Assembly (NCBI RefSeq): GCF_000934745.1
Contig: NZ_KN882169.1
Span: 90,280 to 154,279, forward strand
Direction: 5' to 3'
Source of the DNA: Desulfonatronum thioautotrophicum
GTDB taxonomy: Bacteria; Desulfobacterota; Desulfovibrionia; Desulfovibrionales; Desulfonatronaceae
Length of the DNA stretch: 64,000 nt
Shown here: piece by piece, positions 10,122 to 20,506 of the stretch
How the letters are laid out: each line of letters opens with the position of its first letter
Position numbering within the stretch: position 1 is the stretch's first letter
Position numbers and translations under genes: made by a program
The notes under the pieces: generated by a model
Told to the model about the DNA's origin: nothing
The model's database searches: none
What the model saw: only the letters and a program-made list of their open reading frames with translations

Positions 10122-12653
10122 ATGGAGCAGGTAAAGGAACGGTACGATCCACAAACAGTGGAAGTCAAATGGCAGCGCATCTGGGCGGAGCAGGGGACGT
10201 TTCATACGGAAACCGATGCTTCTCAACCAAAATATTATGTGCTGGAAATGTTTCCTTATCCTTCAGGACGGATCCATATCGGGCATGCCCGGGTTTACTC
10301 CATCGGCGACGCGGTGGCGCGCATGAAGCGGATGCAGGGATACAACGTGCTCCACCCCATGGGGTGGGATGCTTTTGGCCTGCCTGCCGAAAATGCGGCC
10401 ATCAAGCACGGTGTGCATCCAGCCAAATGGACCATGGAAAATATTGACACCATGCGCTCGCAACTGCAGCGCATGGGCTACTCTCTGGACTGGCGGAGGG
10501 AAGTGACCACCTGTCAGCCGGACTATTATCGCTGGGAACAGTTATTCTTCCTTAAATTTTTGGAAAAAGGGCTGGCCTATCGGCACAAGGCGGCTCAGAA
10601 CTGGTGTGAATCCTGTCATACCGTGTTGGCCAACGAACAGGTGGAGGACGGTCTGTGCTGGCGTTGCGACACCCAGGTGGTCCAAAAGGAGTTGACCCAG
10701 TGGTTCCTGCGGATCACGGATTACGCCGAGGAATTGCTCCGGGATTTGGATGAGCTGGAAGGTGGCTGGCCGGAGCGTGTGGTCAGCATGCAGCGCAACT
10801 GGATCGGCAAGTCCATCGGCGCGGAGATCGCTTTTCCGCTGGAACAACCGGCTTTGGATGGAACCGACACGATCCGGGTGTTTACCACCCGGCAGGATAC
10901 GGTGTTCGGGGCCACGTTCATGAGCCTGGCCGCGGAGCATCCATTGGTGGACGAGTTGATTTCCGGGTCACCGCAGGAGGCCGAGGTCCGTGCATTTTGC
11001 GACAGGGTCCGGAACATGGACAAGGTGGTCCGGGGGGCCGAGGATCTGGAGAAGGAAGGCGTATTCACCGGACAGTACTGTTTGAATCCCTACACAGGGC
11101 GGCGCATGCCCATCTGGGTGGCCAATTTCGTGCTCATGGGCTACGGCACCGGCGCGGTGATGGCCGTTCCGGCCCATGACCAGCGCGACTTCGAATTCGC
11201 CCGCAAGTACGGCCTGGAGGTTCAGCCGGTGATCCTGCCCCACGGAGAAACCTCCCTTGACGCCTCGACCATGGACGCGGCCCGGCCCGAAGCCGGGACC
11301 CTGATCAATTCCGGGGAGTTTACCGGCCTGGACAACGAGCAGGCCAAGGTCGCCATCGCCGACCACCTGGAGCGCGGCAAAAAGGGCAAACGGGCCGTGA
11401 ACTACCGGCTGCGGGACTGGAACATCAGCCGGCAGCGTTACTGGGGCGCACCCATTCCCGTGATGTATTGCGACACGTGCGGCGTGGTTCCGGAGCGGGA
11501 AGAAAACCTGCCCGTGGTCCTGCCCCTGGATTTGCAGGTCCGAGAGGACGGACGCTCCCCATTGCCTGATGCCGCGGACTTCGTGAACACGGTATGCCCG
11601 CTGTGCGGCGGTCCGGCCCGGCGGGAAACGGACACCATGGACACGTTCGTGGAGAGTTCCTGGTACTTTCTGCGCTACACCGCGCCCTGGGAGCACGACC
11701 AAGCTTTCCGACCCGAGGATCTGGCCTACTGGTGCCCGGTGGACCAGTATATCGGAGGCGTGGAGCACGCCATCCTGCACCTGCTTTACGCCCGGTTCTG
11801 GGTCAAGGCCTTGCGGGATTTGGGCTTTATCCGGATGGACGAGCCCTTCAAGGCCCTCCTGGCCCAGGGCATGGTGCTCAAGGATGGGGCCAAGATGAGC
11901 AAAAGCAAGGGCAATGTGGTCTCTCCGGACGAGATGACCGCGCGGTATGGCGCGGACGCGGTGCGTCTCTTTCTGCTCTTTGCCGCTCCGGCGGAACGCG
12001 ACCTGGACTGGAGCGACTCCGGAATCGAAGGCGCGCAGCGCTTCACCCACCGCTTGTGGCGGCTGGTGATGGAACTGGAAAAGGAACTCCTGGCAGTGAG
12101 GCCCTGTTCGGCTTCCGCCGAGGATGTTCAGGTTGCTGCTGCGCCCGAGGCCGAGGCCCTGCGTCGCAAGGAGCACGCCACCGTGGTGAAGGTGGCCGGG
12201 GACATCGCTGATCGGTTTCAGTTCAATACGGCCATTGCCTCGGTCATGGAGCTGGTCAACACCCTGTATCAGACCAAGGACGTGCTGCGGCAATCAGAGC
12301 CGGGTCGGCGGGTGCTGTCCTCAGCCGTGGCCTCCACCCTGGCCGTGCTCTCCCCGGTCACGCCGCATTTGTGCGAGGAACTTTGGCAACGCCTCGGGCA
12401 TATGGACCTGCTCTCCGGCCAGCCCTGGCCGATCCACGATCCCCAGGCCCTGGTCCGGGATGAAGTGACCATCGTGATCCAGGTGGACGGCAAGGTTCGC
12501 TCCAAGCTGGTCGTGCCCGCCGACGCCGTGGCCGAAGACGTCCAACCTCAGGCTTTGGCCAATGAAAACATCCAGAAGCATCTGGCCGGCCGTGAAGTGG
12601 CCAAAATGGTCTTCATCCCGGGCAAACTGCTAAGCATCGTCACCAAGAAATAA
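10122..12653 (+). CDS. leuS: Leucyl-tRNA synthetase
   Basis: Charges tRNA-Leu. This class I synthetase of 843 residues has the HIGH signature in GRIHIGHARVYS, the KMSKS signature in AKMSKSKGNV, a CP1 editing domain (TRQDTVFGAT, GTGAVMAVPAHDQRD) and the C-terminal anticodon-binding region. I chose ATG 10122 with GGAGAGG upstream; ATG 10104 or TTG 10053 would only add non-conserved residues. holA follows 30 bases downstream. Confidence 0.97.
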   Translation: MEQVKERYDPQTVEVKWQRIWAEQGTFHTETDASQPKYYVLEMFPYPSGRIHIGHARVYSIGDAVARMKRMQGYNVLHPMGWDAFGLPAENAAIKHGVHPAKWTMENIDTMRSQLQRMGYSLDWRREVTTCQPDYYRWEQLFFLKFLEKGLAYRHKAAQNWCESCHTVLANEQVEDGLCWRCDTQVVQKELTQWFLRITDYAEELLRDLDELEGGWPERVVSMQRNWIGKSIGAEIAFPLEQPALDGTDTIRVFTTRQDTVFGATFMSLAAEHPLVDELISGSPQEAEVRAFCDRVRNMDKVVRGAEDLEKEGVFTGQYCLNPYTGRRMPIWVANFVLMGYGTGAVMAVPAHDQRDFEFARKYGLEVQPVILPHGETSLDASTMDAARPEAGTLINSGEFTGLDNEQAKVAIADHLERGKKGKRAVNYRLRDWNISRQRYWGAPIPVMYCDTCGVVPEREENLPVVLPLDLQVREDGRSPLPDAADFVNTVCPLCGGPARRETDTMDTFVESSWYFLRYTAPWEHDQAFRPEDLAYWCPVDQYIGGVEHAILHLLYARFWVKALRDLGFIRMDEPFKALLAQGMVLKDGAKMSKSKGNVVSPDEMTARYGADAVRLFLLFAAPAERDLDWSDSGIEGAQRFTHRLWRLVMELEKELLAVRPCSASAEDVQVAAAPEAEALRRKEHATVVKVAGDIADRFQFNTAIASVMELVNTLYQTKDVLRQSEPGRRVLSSAVASTLAVLSPVTPHLCEELWQRLGHMDLLSGQPWPIHDPQALVRDEVTIVIQVDGKVRSKLVVPADAVAEDVQPQALANENIQKHLAGREVAKMVFIPGKLLSIVTKK

Positions 12654-12682
12654 GTAGCGGATTGGTATTCGCCCCGTAGGCC

Positions 12683-13669
12683 ATGCCCTCCCACCCCCCC
12701 TTTTTCTTTTGCGTCTGCCCGGACCCCTGGATGATCCAGAAGGAGATTCAGCGCAGAGTGCGGGTCGCTGGATGCGAGGGGTGGACCCGGACCACCTACT
12801 GGGCGGATGAGCCCCTGGAGTCTGGGTTCTGGACATCCCTGGCCATGACGGGGCTGATGAGCGTATTGGGGCAGGGCAGGATCGTGGTTGTGCGGCGGGC
12901 CAACGCGTTGACGGTCAAACTCTGGTCTGATCTGGAGCCGCTGTTACGCAAGAGCAAGCCGCTCTTGTGGACATTTTTCTGTCTGGAAGGAGAGTGGAAG
13001 GGCAAGAGCCCGCCCGTACCGGCGGTTCTGGCCAAACAACCCTTTTTCAGAGCGGCTCAGCAAAGGCAGTGGGTCTGGCAGTCGCCGGGCATGACGCCCC
13101 AGAGCCTCCGCGCCGAACTGAAGTCCTGGGCAACCCGACAAGGGATCACGTTCGCATCGAATGTGGGTGAGAGATTGGCCGCGTTGCTCCCCCTGGATGG
13201 AGCCCGCTTTGGGAACGAGTTGCAGAAGCTGGAATTGGCCCTGGGAGATCGGCGTCGGGTGGAAATTTCGGACCTGGGGCTGCTTGGTGAACCGACCATC
13301 CTGGATAACTTCACCTTTCTTCGCGGGATACTTCAGTCCCCGGCCAACCTGGATGTCTGGCAAACCGTGCTTTTGGACCGAGAAACCTCGAGTTCCGGGA
13401 TGCTCATGCCCGTGTTGGGCCTCCTGCAACGTGAGATGCGCATCCTCTGGCTGCTCAATGCCGGGGAGGATGGCGCCGTCTCCCTGCCTCCCTCCCTGAA
13501 GAGTGAAAAAAAACGTTTGGCCGCAACCATGGGTGAGGCGGGAATTGCCCGAATCATCGAATGCGTCTTTCAGGCCGAATCTGATCTGAAGTCCGGTAAC
13601 AAGCAGGATGATCAGATTCTTGAATTCCTGGCTTCCAGTCTTTCTTCCACTTCCGGCTTGCGCCCCTAG
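12683..13669 (+). CDS. holA: DNA polymerase III delta subunit
   Basis: Clamp-loader subunit that opens the sliding clamp. The 328-residue sequence is divergent, but the layout fits: an N-terminal AAA-like domain (FFFCVCPDPW, VVVRRANAL), a middle region with the conserved GNELQKLELAL helix and a C-terminal helical collar (LLQREMRILWLLNAG). Position directly downstream of leuS is a frequent arrangement for holA. The assignment rests on this pattern and context rather than a catalytic motif, since the subunit lacks a functional P-loop. Confidence 0.82.
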   Translation: MPSHPPFFFCVCPDPWMIQKEIQRRVRVAGCEGWTRTTYWADEPLESGFWTSLAMTGLMSVLGQGRIVVVRRANALTVKLWSDLEPLLRKSKPLLWTFFCLEGEWKGKSPPVPAVLAKQPFFRAAQQRQWVWQSPGMTPQSLRAELKSWATRQGITFASNVGERLAALLPLDGARFGNELQKLELALGDRRRVEISDLGLLGEPTILDNFTFLRGILQSPANLDVWQTVLLDRETSSSGMLMPVLGLLQREMRILWLLNAGEDGAVSLPPSLKSEKKRLAATMGEAGIARIIECVFQAESDLKSGNKQDDQILEFLASSLSSTSGLRP

Positions 13670-13952
13670 GTCACGTCAACCTGGGGTTTGTGCCGTTTCC
13701 CTGCCTCTTCTCGATACGTTCCCAACCGATCTGTCACGGGACTCCGCTCGACACTCAAGCAATGGAGTTCTTGTGCGTGAATACGGATCTTGCCTTCCTG
13801 GCTCCATGAATTCTTCCTGCCGCCGCGGTTTGCTTTGTCTGGGTTTGTTGATAACCAAGCGCCTGTTCCGTCGAATTCACCCTTGAAACGGGTATTTCAG
13901 GCCAGTTGCAAGTTTTTTTCATTGCCAGAAGCCCTATCCAGACCTATATGCC
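13670..13952 (+). other. Intergenic region holA-radC
   Basis: A stretch of 283 bases without a convincing gene, RNA or terminator. Short open frames across it lack ribosome sites and conserved features. It probably contains the promoter for radC, but I cannot single out a good -35/-10 pair. Confidence 0.4.
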
Positions 13953-14624
13953 ATGGACAAACACTATCTTGGACACAGAAAGCGGTTAAAGGAGCGCCTT
14001 GCCCGGGAGGGGCAGGGGCTGGCTGATTATGAAGTTCTGGAATTGTTGCTTGGCTATGCGTTGCCGCGCCGGGACACCAAAGCATTGGCCAAGGCGTTGT
14101 TGGCGCAATGTGGTTCCCTGCGTGGGGTGTACGCGGCCTCTCCGGAGCGTCTTGCGACCGTTCCGGGGATGAGCCCCAGTGTGAATGTCTTGTTGAACAT
14201 ATGGCGGGAATTTTGGGGCCGGGGGCAGGAGGGGCTGATTCAGGAGCGGGAAGTGTTCAGCCATCCACGAACCGTGGCGGATTTTGCCATTGCCCGGCTG
14301 GGCCATGAACGAACCGAGCAGTTCTGGGTGGCCCTGGTGGACAACAAGAATCGGCTGATCCATTGGCAGCGTGTCAGCCAGGGTACTGTTGATCAGACCC
14401 CGGTCTATCCCAGGGAAATTCTGCGCCTGGTGCTGCACCACCAGGCCAGCGGTTTGATTTTGGTCCATAATCATCCTGGAGGAGATCCCAAGCCTTCGGT
14501 TCAAGACCAGGAACTGACCAAAAGAATGCAACGAGCAGCTCAAGAGATGGACATTCGTGTTTTAGACCATATCGTGGTCACGGATACCGACTATTTCAGT
14601 TTTCAAGCCCAAGGGTTGTTGTAA
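13953..14624 (+). CDS. radC: RadC family JAB-domain protein
   Basis: UPF0758/RadC protein. An N-terminal helix-hairpin-helix-like region (LERLATVPGM-type motif) is followed by a C-terminal JAMM/JAB metal-binding domain with the LVHNHPGGDPKPSVQD signature (His-x-His...Asp), normally a zinc-dependent isopeptidase fold. The cellular role is unsettled; the old repair role of RadC has been questioned. The 223-residue length is normal. It lies between holA and the acylphosphatase gene. Confidence 0.93.
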   Translation: MDKHYLGHRKRLKERLAREGQGLADYEVLELLLGYALPRRDTKALAKALLAQCGSLRGVYAASPERLATVPGMSPSVNVLLNIWREFWGRGQEGLIQEREVFSHPRTVADFAIARLGHERTEQFWVALVDNKNRLIHWQRVSQGTVDQTPVYPREILRLVLHHQASGLILVHNHPGGDPKPSVQDQELTKRMQRAAQEMDIRVLDHIVVTDTDYFSFQAQGLL

Positions 14625-14651
14625 CTGTTCACCCAGCGAGGATGATTGAAA

Positions 14652-14933
14652 ATGAACCTGTTGCATGCGTATGTGAGTGGTCGGGTCCAGGGAGTTTACT
14701 TTCGGGGATGGACGCGCGGTCACGCCCAACGTCTTGGACTGCACGGGTGGGTGCGTAATCTTCGAGATGGCCGGGTAGAGGTCTTGGCGTCCGGACCAGA
14801 TAACGCCCTGCGTGAGCTTCAAGAACTGCTTTACGAAGGTCCGGCCTTGAGCCGGGTGGATGGTGTTGAGATCGTCGCCATGGCGGATGAAGAGCAGCCG
14901 ACACATGGCTTTTCCATCGCCCCAACTGTATAG
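14652..14933 (+). CDS. acyP: Acylphosphatase
   Basis: Small hydrolase of acyl phosphates such as acetyl phosphate or carbamoyl phosphate. The 93-residue product has the diagnostic VSGRVQGVYFRGWT loop with its catalytic Arg and the LGLHGWVRNLRDGRVEV segment with the catalytic Asn. ATG 14652 is preceded by GAGGATGA; a TTG six bases upstream is less likely. It precedes lon on the same strand. Confidence 0.95.
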   Translation: MNLLHAYVSGRVQGVYFRGWTRGHAQRLGLHGWVRNLRDGRVEVLASGPDNALRELQELLYEGPALSRVDGVEIVAMADEEQPTHGFSIAPTV

Positions 14934-15002
14934 AATTTTGGAACCGGGCACGACCCAGAAGTTTGGCCCGGCGATATTCATTCAAAGGAGAACTGATCAG
15001 AT

Positions 15003-17459
15003 ATGAGTACGAAAAAAGATAGTCAACAATTAGATATTATTGCCGATTCCGAGGAGCAGGAAGCGCATGTGAAGCGTGGCTCGGAAGTGGAGCCGGTTTC
15101 CGAGTCCGAAAATCACGACGGCAATGATTCGGGACAGGAAATGCCCAAGAACGTTCCCCTGTTGCCCGTGCGGGATGTCGTGGTATTCAACTACATGATC
15201 CTGCCCTTGTTTGTGGGTCGGGAACGCTCCATCAGTGCGGTGGATGCAGCCTTGAACAGTAACCGCCACATCCTGATCGCAACGCAAAAAGAGGAAAAAA
15301 CAGATGATCCTGGTCCGGAGGAAGTCCATTCCGTGGGTACATTGGCCACGATAATGCGCATGCTCAAGATGCCGGATGGCCGGTTGAAGGTGCTTGTTCA
15401 GGGCGTTTCCCGGGCCCGGATCACCGGATACGTGCAGAACGACCCATTTCACATGGTGGAAATCGAGGCTATTGATGAAGAGGAATTTCGCGAACCGTCC
15501 CCTCAGCTGGAAGCCATGGTGCGCACGGCCAGGGAGCAAAGCGAAAAGATCCTTTCCTTGCGCGGCATTGCCTCCCCGGATGTTCTGGCTGTGTTGAACA
15601 ATGTCGAAGAGCCTGGGCGGTTGGCTGATCTCATCGCTTCCAACCTGCGGATGAAAGTTGAAGACGCTCAGGAAATCTTGGCCTGTGAGGATCCGGTGCA
15701 ACGCTTGGCATTGGTCAACAAGCAGTTGATCAAGGAAGCTGAGGTGGCGGAAATGCAGGCCAAGATCCAAAATATGGCCAAGGAGGGCATGGACAAGGCC
15801 CAGCGGGAGTTTTTCTTGCGGGAGCAACTCAAGGCGATTCGCAAGGAGCTTGGTGATTCCGGAGAAAGTGACGAGGAAATGGAGGAACTGCGATCGGCCC
15901 TGAAAAAGGCCGGTCTGCCCAAGGAAGTGCGCAAAGAGACAGACAAGCAACTCAAGCGATTGGAGTCCATGCACCCTGAGTCATCGGAAGCGACGGTGAT
16001 CCGGACCTATTTGGACTGGATCGTTGAGCTGCCCTGGAAAAAACTGTCCAAGGACCAGTTGATCATTCAGAAGGCGAAAACGATTCTGGATGATGACCAT
16101 TACGGTCTGGACAAGGTCAAGGACCGGATTTTGGAATATCTGAGCGTGCGCAAGCTGAATCCGGACATGAAAGGCCCGATCCTTTGCTTTGTCGGCCCCC
16201 CGGGCGTTGGCAAAACCTCCCTGGGGCGTTCCATCGCCAGTTCCCTGGGGCGCAAGTTCGTGCGGATGTCCCTGGGAGGTATCCGGGATGAGGCCGAGAT
16301 TCGCGGTCATCGCCGAACCTACATCGGGTCCATGCCCGGCAGGATTATTCAGAGCATCAAGCAGGCTGGAACCCGCAACCCGGTGATCATGCTGGATGAG
16401 GTGGACAAGGTGGGAACGGATTTTCGCGGCGATCCTTCCTCGGCACTCCTGGAGGTTCTGGATCCGGAGCAAAATTCCACCTTCAGCGACCATTATCTGA
16501 ATGTTCCCTTTGATCTGTCCAAGGTGATGTTCATTTGCACGGCCAATGTGCTGGACACCATTCCGTCGGCATTACTGGACCGGATGGAGGTGATCCGTAT
16601 CCCCGGCTACACCGAGGCGGAAAAAATCAAGATTGCCAGAAAGTATCTTCTGCCTAGGCAAATCAAGGAAAATGGTCTGCAACCAGAGGACATGGTCATA
16701 TCCGACCAGATCTTCGGTAAGATGATTCGCGAATATACCCGGGAGGCTGGACTGCGCAACCTGGAACGGGAGTTGGGATCGGTCTGCCGCAAGCTGGCTC
16801 GTAAAGTGGCCGAAGGCGAATCAGGACCTTTTACGGTTTCGGCCAAGATGCTTGGCCAGCTTTTGGGTGTTCCCCGATTTTTGGAAAGCGAGAAGGACAA
16901 GGAGCTGTTTCCTGGAGTGGCGTTGGGCTTGGCCTGGACACCGGTTGGCGGCGAAGTGCTGCATGTGGAAGTCTCCACCATGCCGGGTAAGGGGAAACTG
17001 ATCCTCACCGGCCAACTGGGCGAAGTGATGAAGGAGAGTGCCCAAGCCGCCTTGAGCATCGCTCGCAACCGGGCCAAGTCCTTGGGACTGGATCCAGATT
17101 TCTCCGAGAAAAACGATATCCACATTCACGTGCCGGCAGGTGCAACACCCAAGGACGGCCCTTCCGCCGGTGTTACGTTGGTTACGGCCCTGTTCTCGGC
17201 GCTGACCAACACTGCGGTCAGGAATGATCTGGCCATGACCGGGGAGATCACTCTGCGGGGGCGGGTCATGCCCGTGGGCGGGATCAAGGAAAAAATTCTG
17301 GCTGCGGTGGCGCATGGCTTGAAAACAGTATTGATTCCAGCCCAGAATAAAAAGGACTTGTCGGAAGTCCCCAGCGACTTGTTGCGGAAAGTCAAAGTCC
17401 GTTACGTGGAGCACGTAGACGAAATCTGGCCTCAGGTTTCCGGGGAAAAGCAGGAGTAA
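15003..17459 (+). CDS. lon: ATP-dependent protease Lon
   Basis: Cytoplasmic LonA protease that unfolds and degrades damaged and regulatory proteins. Order of parts: an acidic N-terminal tail (residues 1-45), the LON substrate domain beginning at [11 protein letters not shown], a coiled middle region, an AAA+ domain with Walker A GPPGVGKT near residue 398, and the protease domain with catalytic Ser721 (KDGPSAG) and Lys764. The 818 residues are normal for LonA. AAAGGAGA precedes the start and a very strong hairpin terminator follows the stop. Confidence 0.97.
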   Translation: MSTKKDSQQLDIIADSEEQEAHVKRGSEVEPVSESENHDGNDSGQEMPKNVPLLPVRDVVVFNYMILPLFVGRERSISAVDAALNSNRHILIATQKEEKTDDPGPEEVHSVGTLATIMRMLKMPDGRLKVLVQGVSRARITGYVQNDPFHMVEIEAIDEEEFREPSPQLEAMVRTAREQSEKILSLRGIASPDVLAVLNNVEEPGRLADLIASNLRMKVEDAQEILACEDPVQRLALVNKQLIKEAEVAEMQAKIQNMAKEGMDKAQREFFLREQLKAIRKELGDSGESDEEMEELRSALKKAGLPKEVRKETDKQLKRLESMHPESSEATVIRTYLDWIVELPWKKLSKDQLIIQKAKTILDDDHYGLDKVKDRILEYLSVRKLNPDMKGPILCFVGPPGVGKTSLGRSIASSLGRKFVRMSLGGIRDEAEIRGHRRTYIGSMPGRIIQSIKQAGTRNPVIMLDEVDKVGTDFRGDPSSALLEVLDPEQNSTFSDHYLNVPFDLSKVMFICTANVLDTIPSALLDRMEVIRIPGYTEAEKIKIARKYLLPRQIKENGLQPEDMVISDQIFGKMIREYTREAGLRNLERELGSVCRKLARKVAEGESGPFTVSAKMLGQLLGVPRFLESEKDKELFPGVALGLAWTPVGGEVLHVEVSTMPGKGKLILTGQLGEVMKESAQAALSIARNRAKSLGLDPDFSEKNDIHIHVPAGATPKDGPSAGVTLVTALFSALTNTAVRNDLAMTGEITLRGRVMPVGGIKEKILAAVAHGLKTVLIPAQNKKDLSEVPSDLLRKVKVRYVEHVDEIWPQVSGEKQE

Positions 17460-17481
17460 TTCCAAACTGCTCCCAGTTGAT

Positions 17482-17521
17482 GAAATGAAAAAGGCCGCCC
17501 CGGGGTGGCCTTTTTCATTTC
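17482..17521 (+). terminator. Bidirectional terminator after lon
   Basis: Two 20-base arms (17482-17501 and 17502-17521) are exact inverted repeats except for one G-U position. An A-rich left side and a T-rich right side let it work as an intrinsic terminator on both strands, separating lon (+) from the aor transcript (-). Confidence 0.9.
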
Positions 17522-17562
17522 AGAGTTCCAGGCGTGATCAGGTGCCCTGAATTGCCGGGTGC

Positions 17563-17587
17563 AAAAAAACCGGCCCAAAAGGGCCGG
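17563..17587 (-). terminator. Intrinsic terminator, aor side
   Basis: Read on the minus strand this is CCGGCCC, a TTTT loop, GGGCCGG and a run of seven T. It is a classic rho-independent terminator located about 300 bases beyond the aor stop codon, implying that the aor transcript includes a long structured 3' region. Confidence 0.85.
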
Positions 17588-17620
17588 GATGAAGTGTGTC
17601 GCCTGATGCTCTGGATTGGC

Positions 17621-17869
17621 CAGGGCATTTTTGTTCTCACCAATTTTTCTTGCAAAGACGGCTGGCTTGCCCTGTCTGGAACGGCTCGAAACTCCTTCAC
17701 CGGTCTTGTAACATCAAGCCGTTGCACCATAAAAACAGGAAGTTGTACTCTTGGCGCCCGGCAACGGCTTGATGAACGATTCCTGGTTCAATCAAACAGT
17801 CGATCCGCCCCAAACAGGGCAAGCCAGCCTCAAAAAAATCATATGGTTACGTTAGAAAAAAATGCCCTG
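17621..17869. repeat. Nested imperfect inverted duplication
   Basis: Two copies of a sequence of about 105 bases face each other around a 35-base centre. Three blocks are identical between arms: 12 bases (17621-17632 with 17858-17869), 16 bases (17660-17675 with 17814-17829) and 14 bases (17712-17725 with 17761-17774). The spacing between blocks is nearly conserved and the sequence between them is partly similar. No gene is present. It could be a MITE-like element or a structured 3' RNA of the aor transcript. Confidence 0.75.
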
Positions 17870-17887
17870 CTGGGTTGGCGCTCCGGC

Positions 17888-19660
17888 CTAGTCCTGTTTC
17901 TCCTCCTCGGGCAGCGGGGCCCCGAGTTCACGGATGGCGGTGATGTAGGACTGACGGAGGTTTTCCAGGTAGACGGGGTCCATCTTCCCGGCCCAGGTCT
18001 GCACCTCCAGAAAACGTTTGGGAATGGTGGTCTTTTCCGGTTCGTATCCCGTGGCCAGGCGCATTCGCCAGCGCAGGCGCTGCATGTCTTCGGCGGCCTT
18101 GTCCATGTTTTCGGCCAACTCCGGTAGACCCACGGCCCGCAGACATTCAGCCAGGAGCGGTTTTTTGAACACGCCCCGGGCAAAGAGGCAGGAGACCAGG
18201 GACGTCAGCAAGACTCGTTCTCGCTCATCCTCCACAAAATACGCAGTGGCCTTGACCGGATCCTTGTCGTGTTTTTTCTGATCATAGCCGTAGGCTCCGG
18301 TATCCAGGTGGGAATGTCGAAAAGAGAGGGACTGGGAGGCGAAGAAGGTCTCACCGGTGGCGTATCCGGCCATTTCCTGGCCCAGGACGCAGGCGAAGTC
18401 CTCGCCGCCGTATTTCGCCGCGGCGTGGGCAACCCCCTTGGCCAAGTCCGCGTAGAATTCATTCTTGGCGTGGCCCAGACACCAGATGGCCTCCTTGTAG
18501 GCAGCGGTGTTGCCGAAGGCCAAGTCTTCCTCCACCTGTTCTCTGGTCAAAAGGCCCTTCTGGTAGGCCTCAGTGGCCCAGGCCAAGGCTACGCCGGCAC
18601 TCATGGCGTCCAGACCCTGCTTTTCCACCTCGTCCATCAGGGCGAGGCAGTCGGAAGCATTCATCACGCCAATCATTGCTCCCAGTGCGAAAATCAGTTC
18701 GTAGTCATAGGCTACTTGACGGATCTGAAAACGGTGTTCGTCCTGGAATTGTTCCCGAAGCATGCCGACGTGGATGCAACCCACGGGGCAGCCGGCACAC
18801 GCCGTATTGCGGATGAGCAGGTTCTTGGCAAAGGTTTCGCCGGAAATGCCCTCCATCTCCGGATCGTCGGTCTGCGTCAAGTTTCGGGTTGGCAATGATT
18901 TGAGCGCATTGAGCGGGGCTACGTTGCCGGGGGTGCCCAGGTCGTGGTATTTGCGCATCATTTCCGTGGCGGTCATGTCTTCGTAGACCTTCTTGAACAG
19001 TTTCGCATAGGCTTTGCTGTCCGTGCCCGGCAGGTCTTGATCGCCGTCGCCGGAAATCACGAGCGCCTTGACGTTTTTCACGCCCATGACCGAGCCGGCA
19101 CCCAACCGGCCAAAATGTCGGAACGTGTCCACATTGATGCAGGCATAGGCGGACAGGGTTTCACCGGCTGGGCCGATGCGCAGAATGCTGCGGTGCCCCG
19201 ACGCGCCGGGAAAGGCGCGACGGATCACCCGTCCCGTGGTCAGGGCGTTGGCCCCCCACAGGTAGTTGGCGTCCTTGGTTTCAATGATTTTCGCGGCCAC
19301 GTGCACGGCCACGGGCAGCTTGGCCTTGCCACGCAGGACCACGGCGTCGTATCCGGCAAAGCGCATGGCCAGAGCCAGTCGGCCTCCGGCGTGGGATTCA
19401 GCGTACTGGTCATGATGCGGCGACTTGAACCCACAGACCACCTTGGACATCAGGGGGAAGTAGCCGGTCAGACAGCCGATGGCGAAGATCAACGGCTGGT
19501 CCGGATGTGACCAGGGCTCGGTGGGCAGGCCGTAGGTTTCAAACAGGGCCGCGGCCAGTCCGCTGCCGCCAATATGCACGTTTTTGTCGCCAAAGGAGAC
19601 AATGTCGGCCTTGTTCCGGTCCAGGTGGACGATGCAGACGCGAAATGCGGTATCAGCCAT
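17888..19660 (-). CDS. aor: Aldehyde ferredoxin oxidoreductase
   Basis: Tungsten- or molybdenum-bis-pterin enzyme that oxidises aldehydes to acids with ferredoxin as electron acceptor. The 590-residue length fits. The [4Fe-4S] ligands are visible as CAGCPVGC, with a distal Cys in the C-terminal third (probably LVSCLFARG). The N-terminal GGSGLAAALF segment and the DAMSAGVALAWATE region are typical of the family. I chose ATG 19660 because GGAGGTGA lies directly upstream. It overlaps the polyferredoxin gene by 8 bases, so the two are translationally coupled. Confidence 0.93.
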   Translation of the reverse strand: MADTAFRVCIVHLDRNKADIVSFGDKNVHIGGSGLAAALFETYGLPTEPWSHPDQPLIFAIGCLTGYFPLMSKVVCGFKSPHHDQYAESHAGGRLALAMRFAGYDAVVLRGKAKLPVAVHVAAKIIETKDANYLWGANALTTGRVIRRAFPGASGHRSILRIGPAGETLSAYACINVDTFRHFGRLGAGSVMGVKNVKALVISGDGDQDLPGTDSKAYAKLFKKVYEDMTATEMMRKYHDLGTPGNVAPLNALKSLPTRNLTQTDDPEMEGISGETFAKNLLIRNTACAGCPVGCIHVGMLREQFQDEHRFQIRQVAYDYELIFALGAMIGVMNASDCLALMDEVEKQGLDAMSAGVALAWATEAYQKGLLTREQVEEDLAFGNTAAYKEAIWCLGHAKNEFYADLAKGVAHAAAKYGGEDFACVLGQEMAGYATGETFFASQSLSFRHSHLDTGAYGYDQKKHDKDPVKATAYFVEDERERVLLTSLVSCLFARGVFKKPLLAECLRAVGLPELAENMDKAAEDMQRLRWRMRLATGYEPEKTTIPKRFLEVQTWAGKMDPVYLENLRQSYITAIRELGAPLPEEEKQD

Positions 19661-20087
19661 TGACGTCACCTCCCTGGCGGACATGGTCCTGTTTTTGGCG
19701 CATTTCCAGACAGTCGTGAGGACAGAAATCAACGCACCGTCCGCAGTGGATGCAGACGAAGGGCTGGTCCTTTTCGTCCAGGTAGACGGCGTCCACCGGG
19801 CAGGCTGGAGCGCATTTGCCGCACTGAATGCACAGCTTCATCTTGACCAACACGCCGCCGCCCTTGCGCTGGGAGAAGGCGCCCGTGGGACAGGCCGTGA
19901 CACAGGGGGCCGGGTCGCAGGCCAGGCAAAGTCGGGCCTCAAAGCCAGTGGTGATCCCGCCGCTGGATTTGATCCGAATTCCGGCAGTGCTCCAGGAGAA
20001 TTTCTTGTGCACCTGCCGTGCGCAGGCCAGGGAACAGGAATGGCAACCGATACAGCGGTCCATGCGTGACGCACGCAAAATTTTCAT
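19653..20087 (-). CDS. Polyferredoxin, four [4Fe-4S] clusters, AOR partner
   Basis: A 144-residue iron-sulfur protein with 16 cysteines arranged in four groups (CIGCHSCSLAC, CLACDPAPCVTAC, CIQCGKCAPACP, CIHCGRCVDFCP). This is enough for four [4Fe-4S] clusters in the HycB/DmsB-like pattern. It lies upstream of and overlaps aor, so it most likely carries electrons from the aldehyde oxidoreductase. ATG 20087 is preceded by GAGGAA; a TTG at 20099 is possible. No signal peptide, hence cytoplasmic. Confidence 0.92.
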   Translation of the reverse strand: MKILRASRMDRCIGCHSCSLACARQVHKKFSWSTAGIRIKSSGGITTGFEARLCLACDPAPCVTACPTGAFSQRKGGGVLVKMKLCIQCGKCAPACPVDAVYLDEKDQPFVCIHCGRCVDFCPHDCLEMRQKQDHVRQGGDVNG

Positions 20088-20506
20088 GGGGTTCCTCAAG
20101 TGGGTGACAGGTTAACGACAAATCATGTGCCAAAAGCAATAAGTCTAGCGGTTTTCCCTCCGAGGTGCAAAAGCGACTTTCCAGGCCGACCTGGCTGCTT
20201 TGGGGTCGGAACGAGCCTGGTTCTGGATGCACGACGGAAAAAAGGTTGCAGTCCAAGGGGAAGAACAGGTAGCATTCCGGAAGAAATGTGGACAGGTTCT
20301 CTGGCGACCTTGCAACCAAACATAATGAACCGAGGAGGGAACGCACGCAGACTCGTTAATCGGCCATGGGCTATTGCCGGTGACTGATTATCCTGAAGCC
20401 GGTATAGTGACTCGCCCCGCTGTATTGCCGCGGATGTTCGTTGTCACCCGTTGCGAGCTTCAGGCCCGGTGATATTGATTCATTCCAACCTCGAAAAGGA
20501 GGTCCT
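20088..20506. other. Divergent intergenic region between aor operon and RiPP locus
   Basis: About 420 bases that must carry the divergent promoters for the ferredoxin-aor pair (-) and the precursor peptide gene (+). Small open frames on both strands lack ribosome sites. A TATAGT at 20403-20408 could be a -10 for the plus strand, but no well-spaced -35 is seen. Confidence 0.4.
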
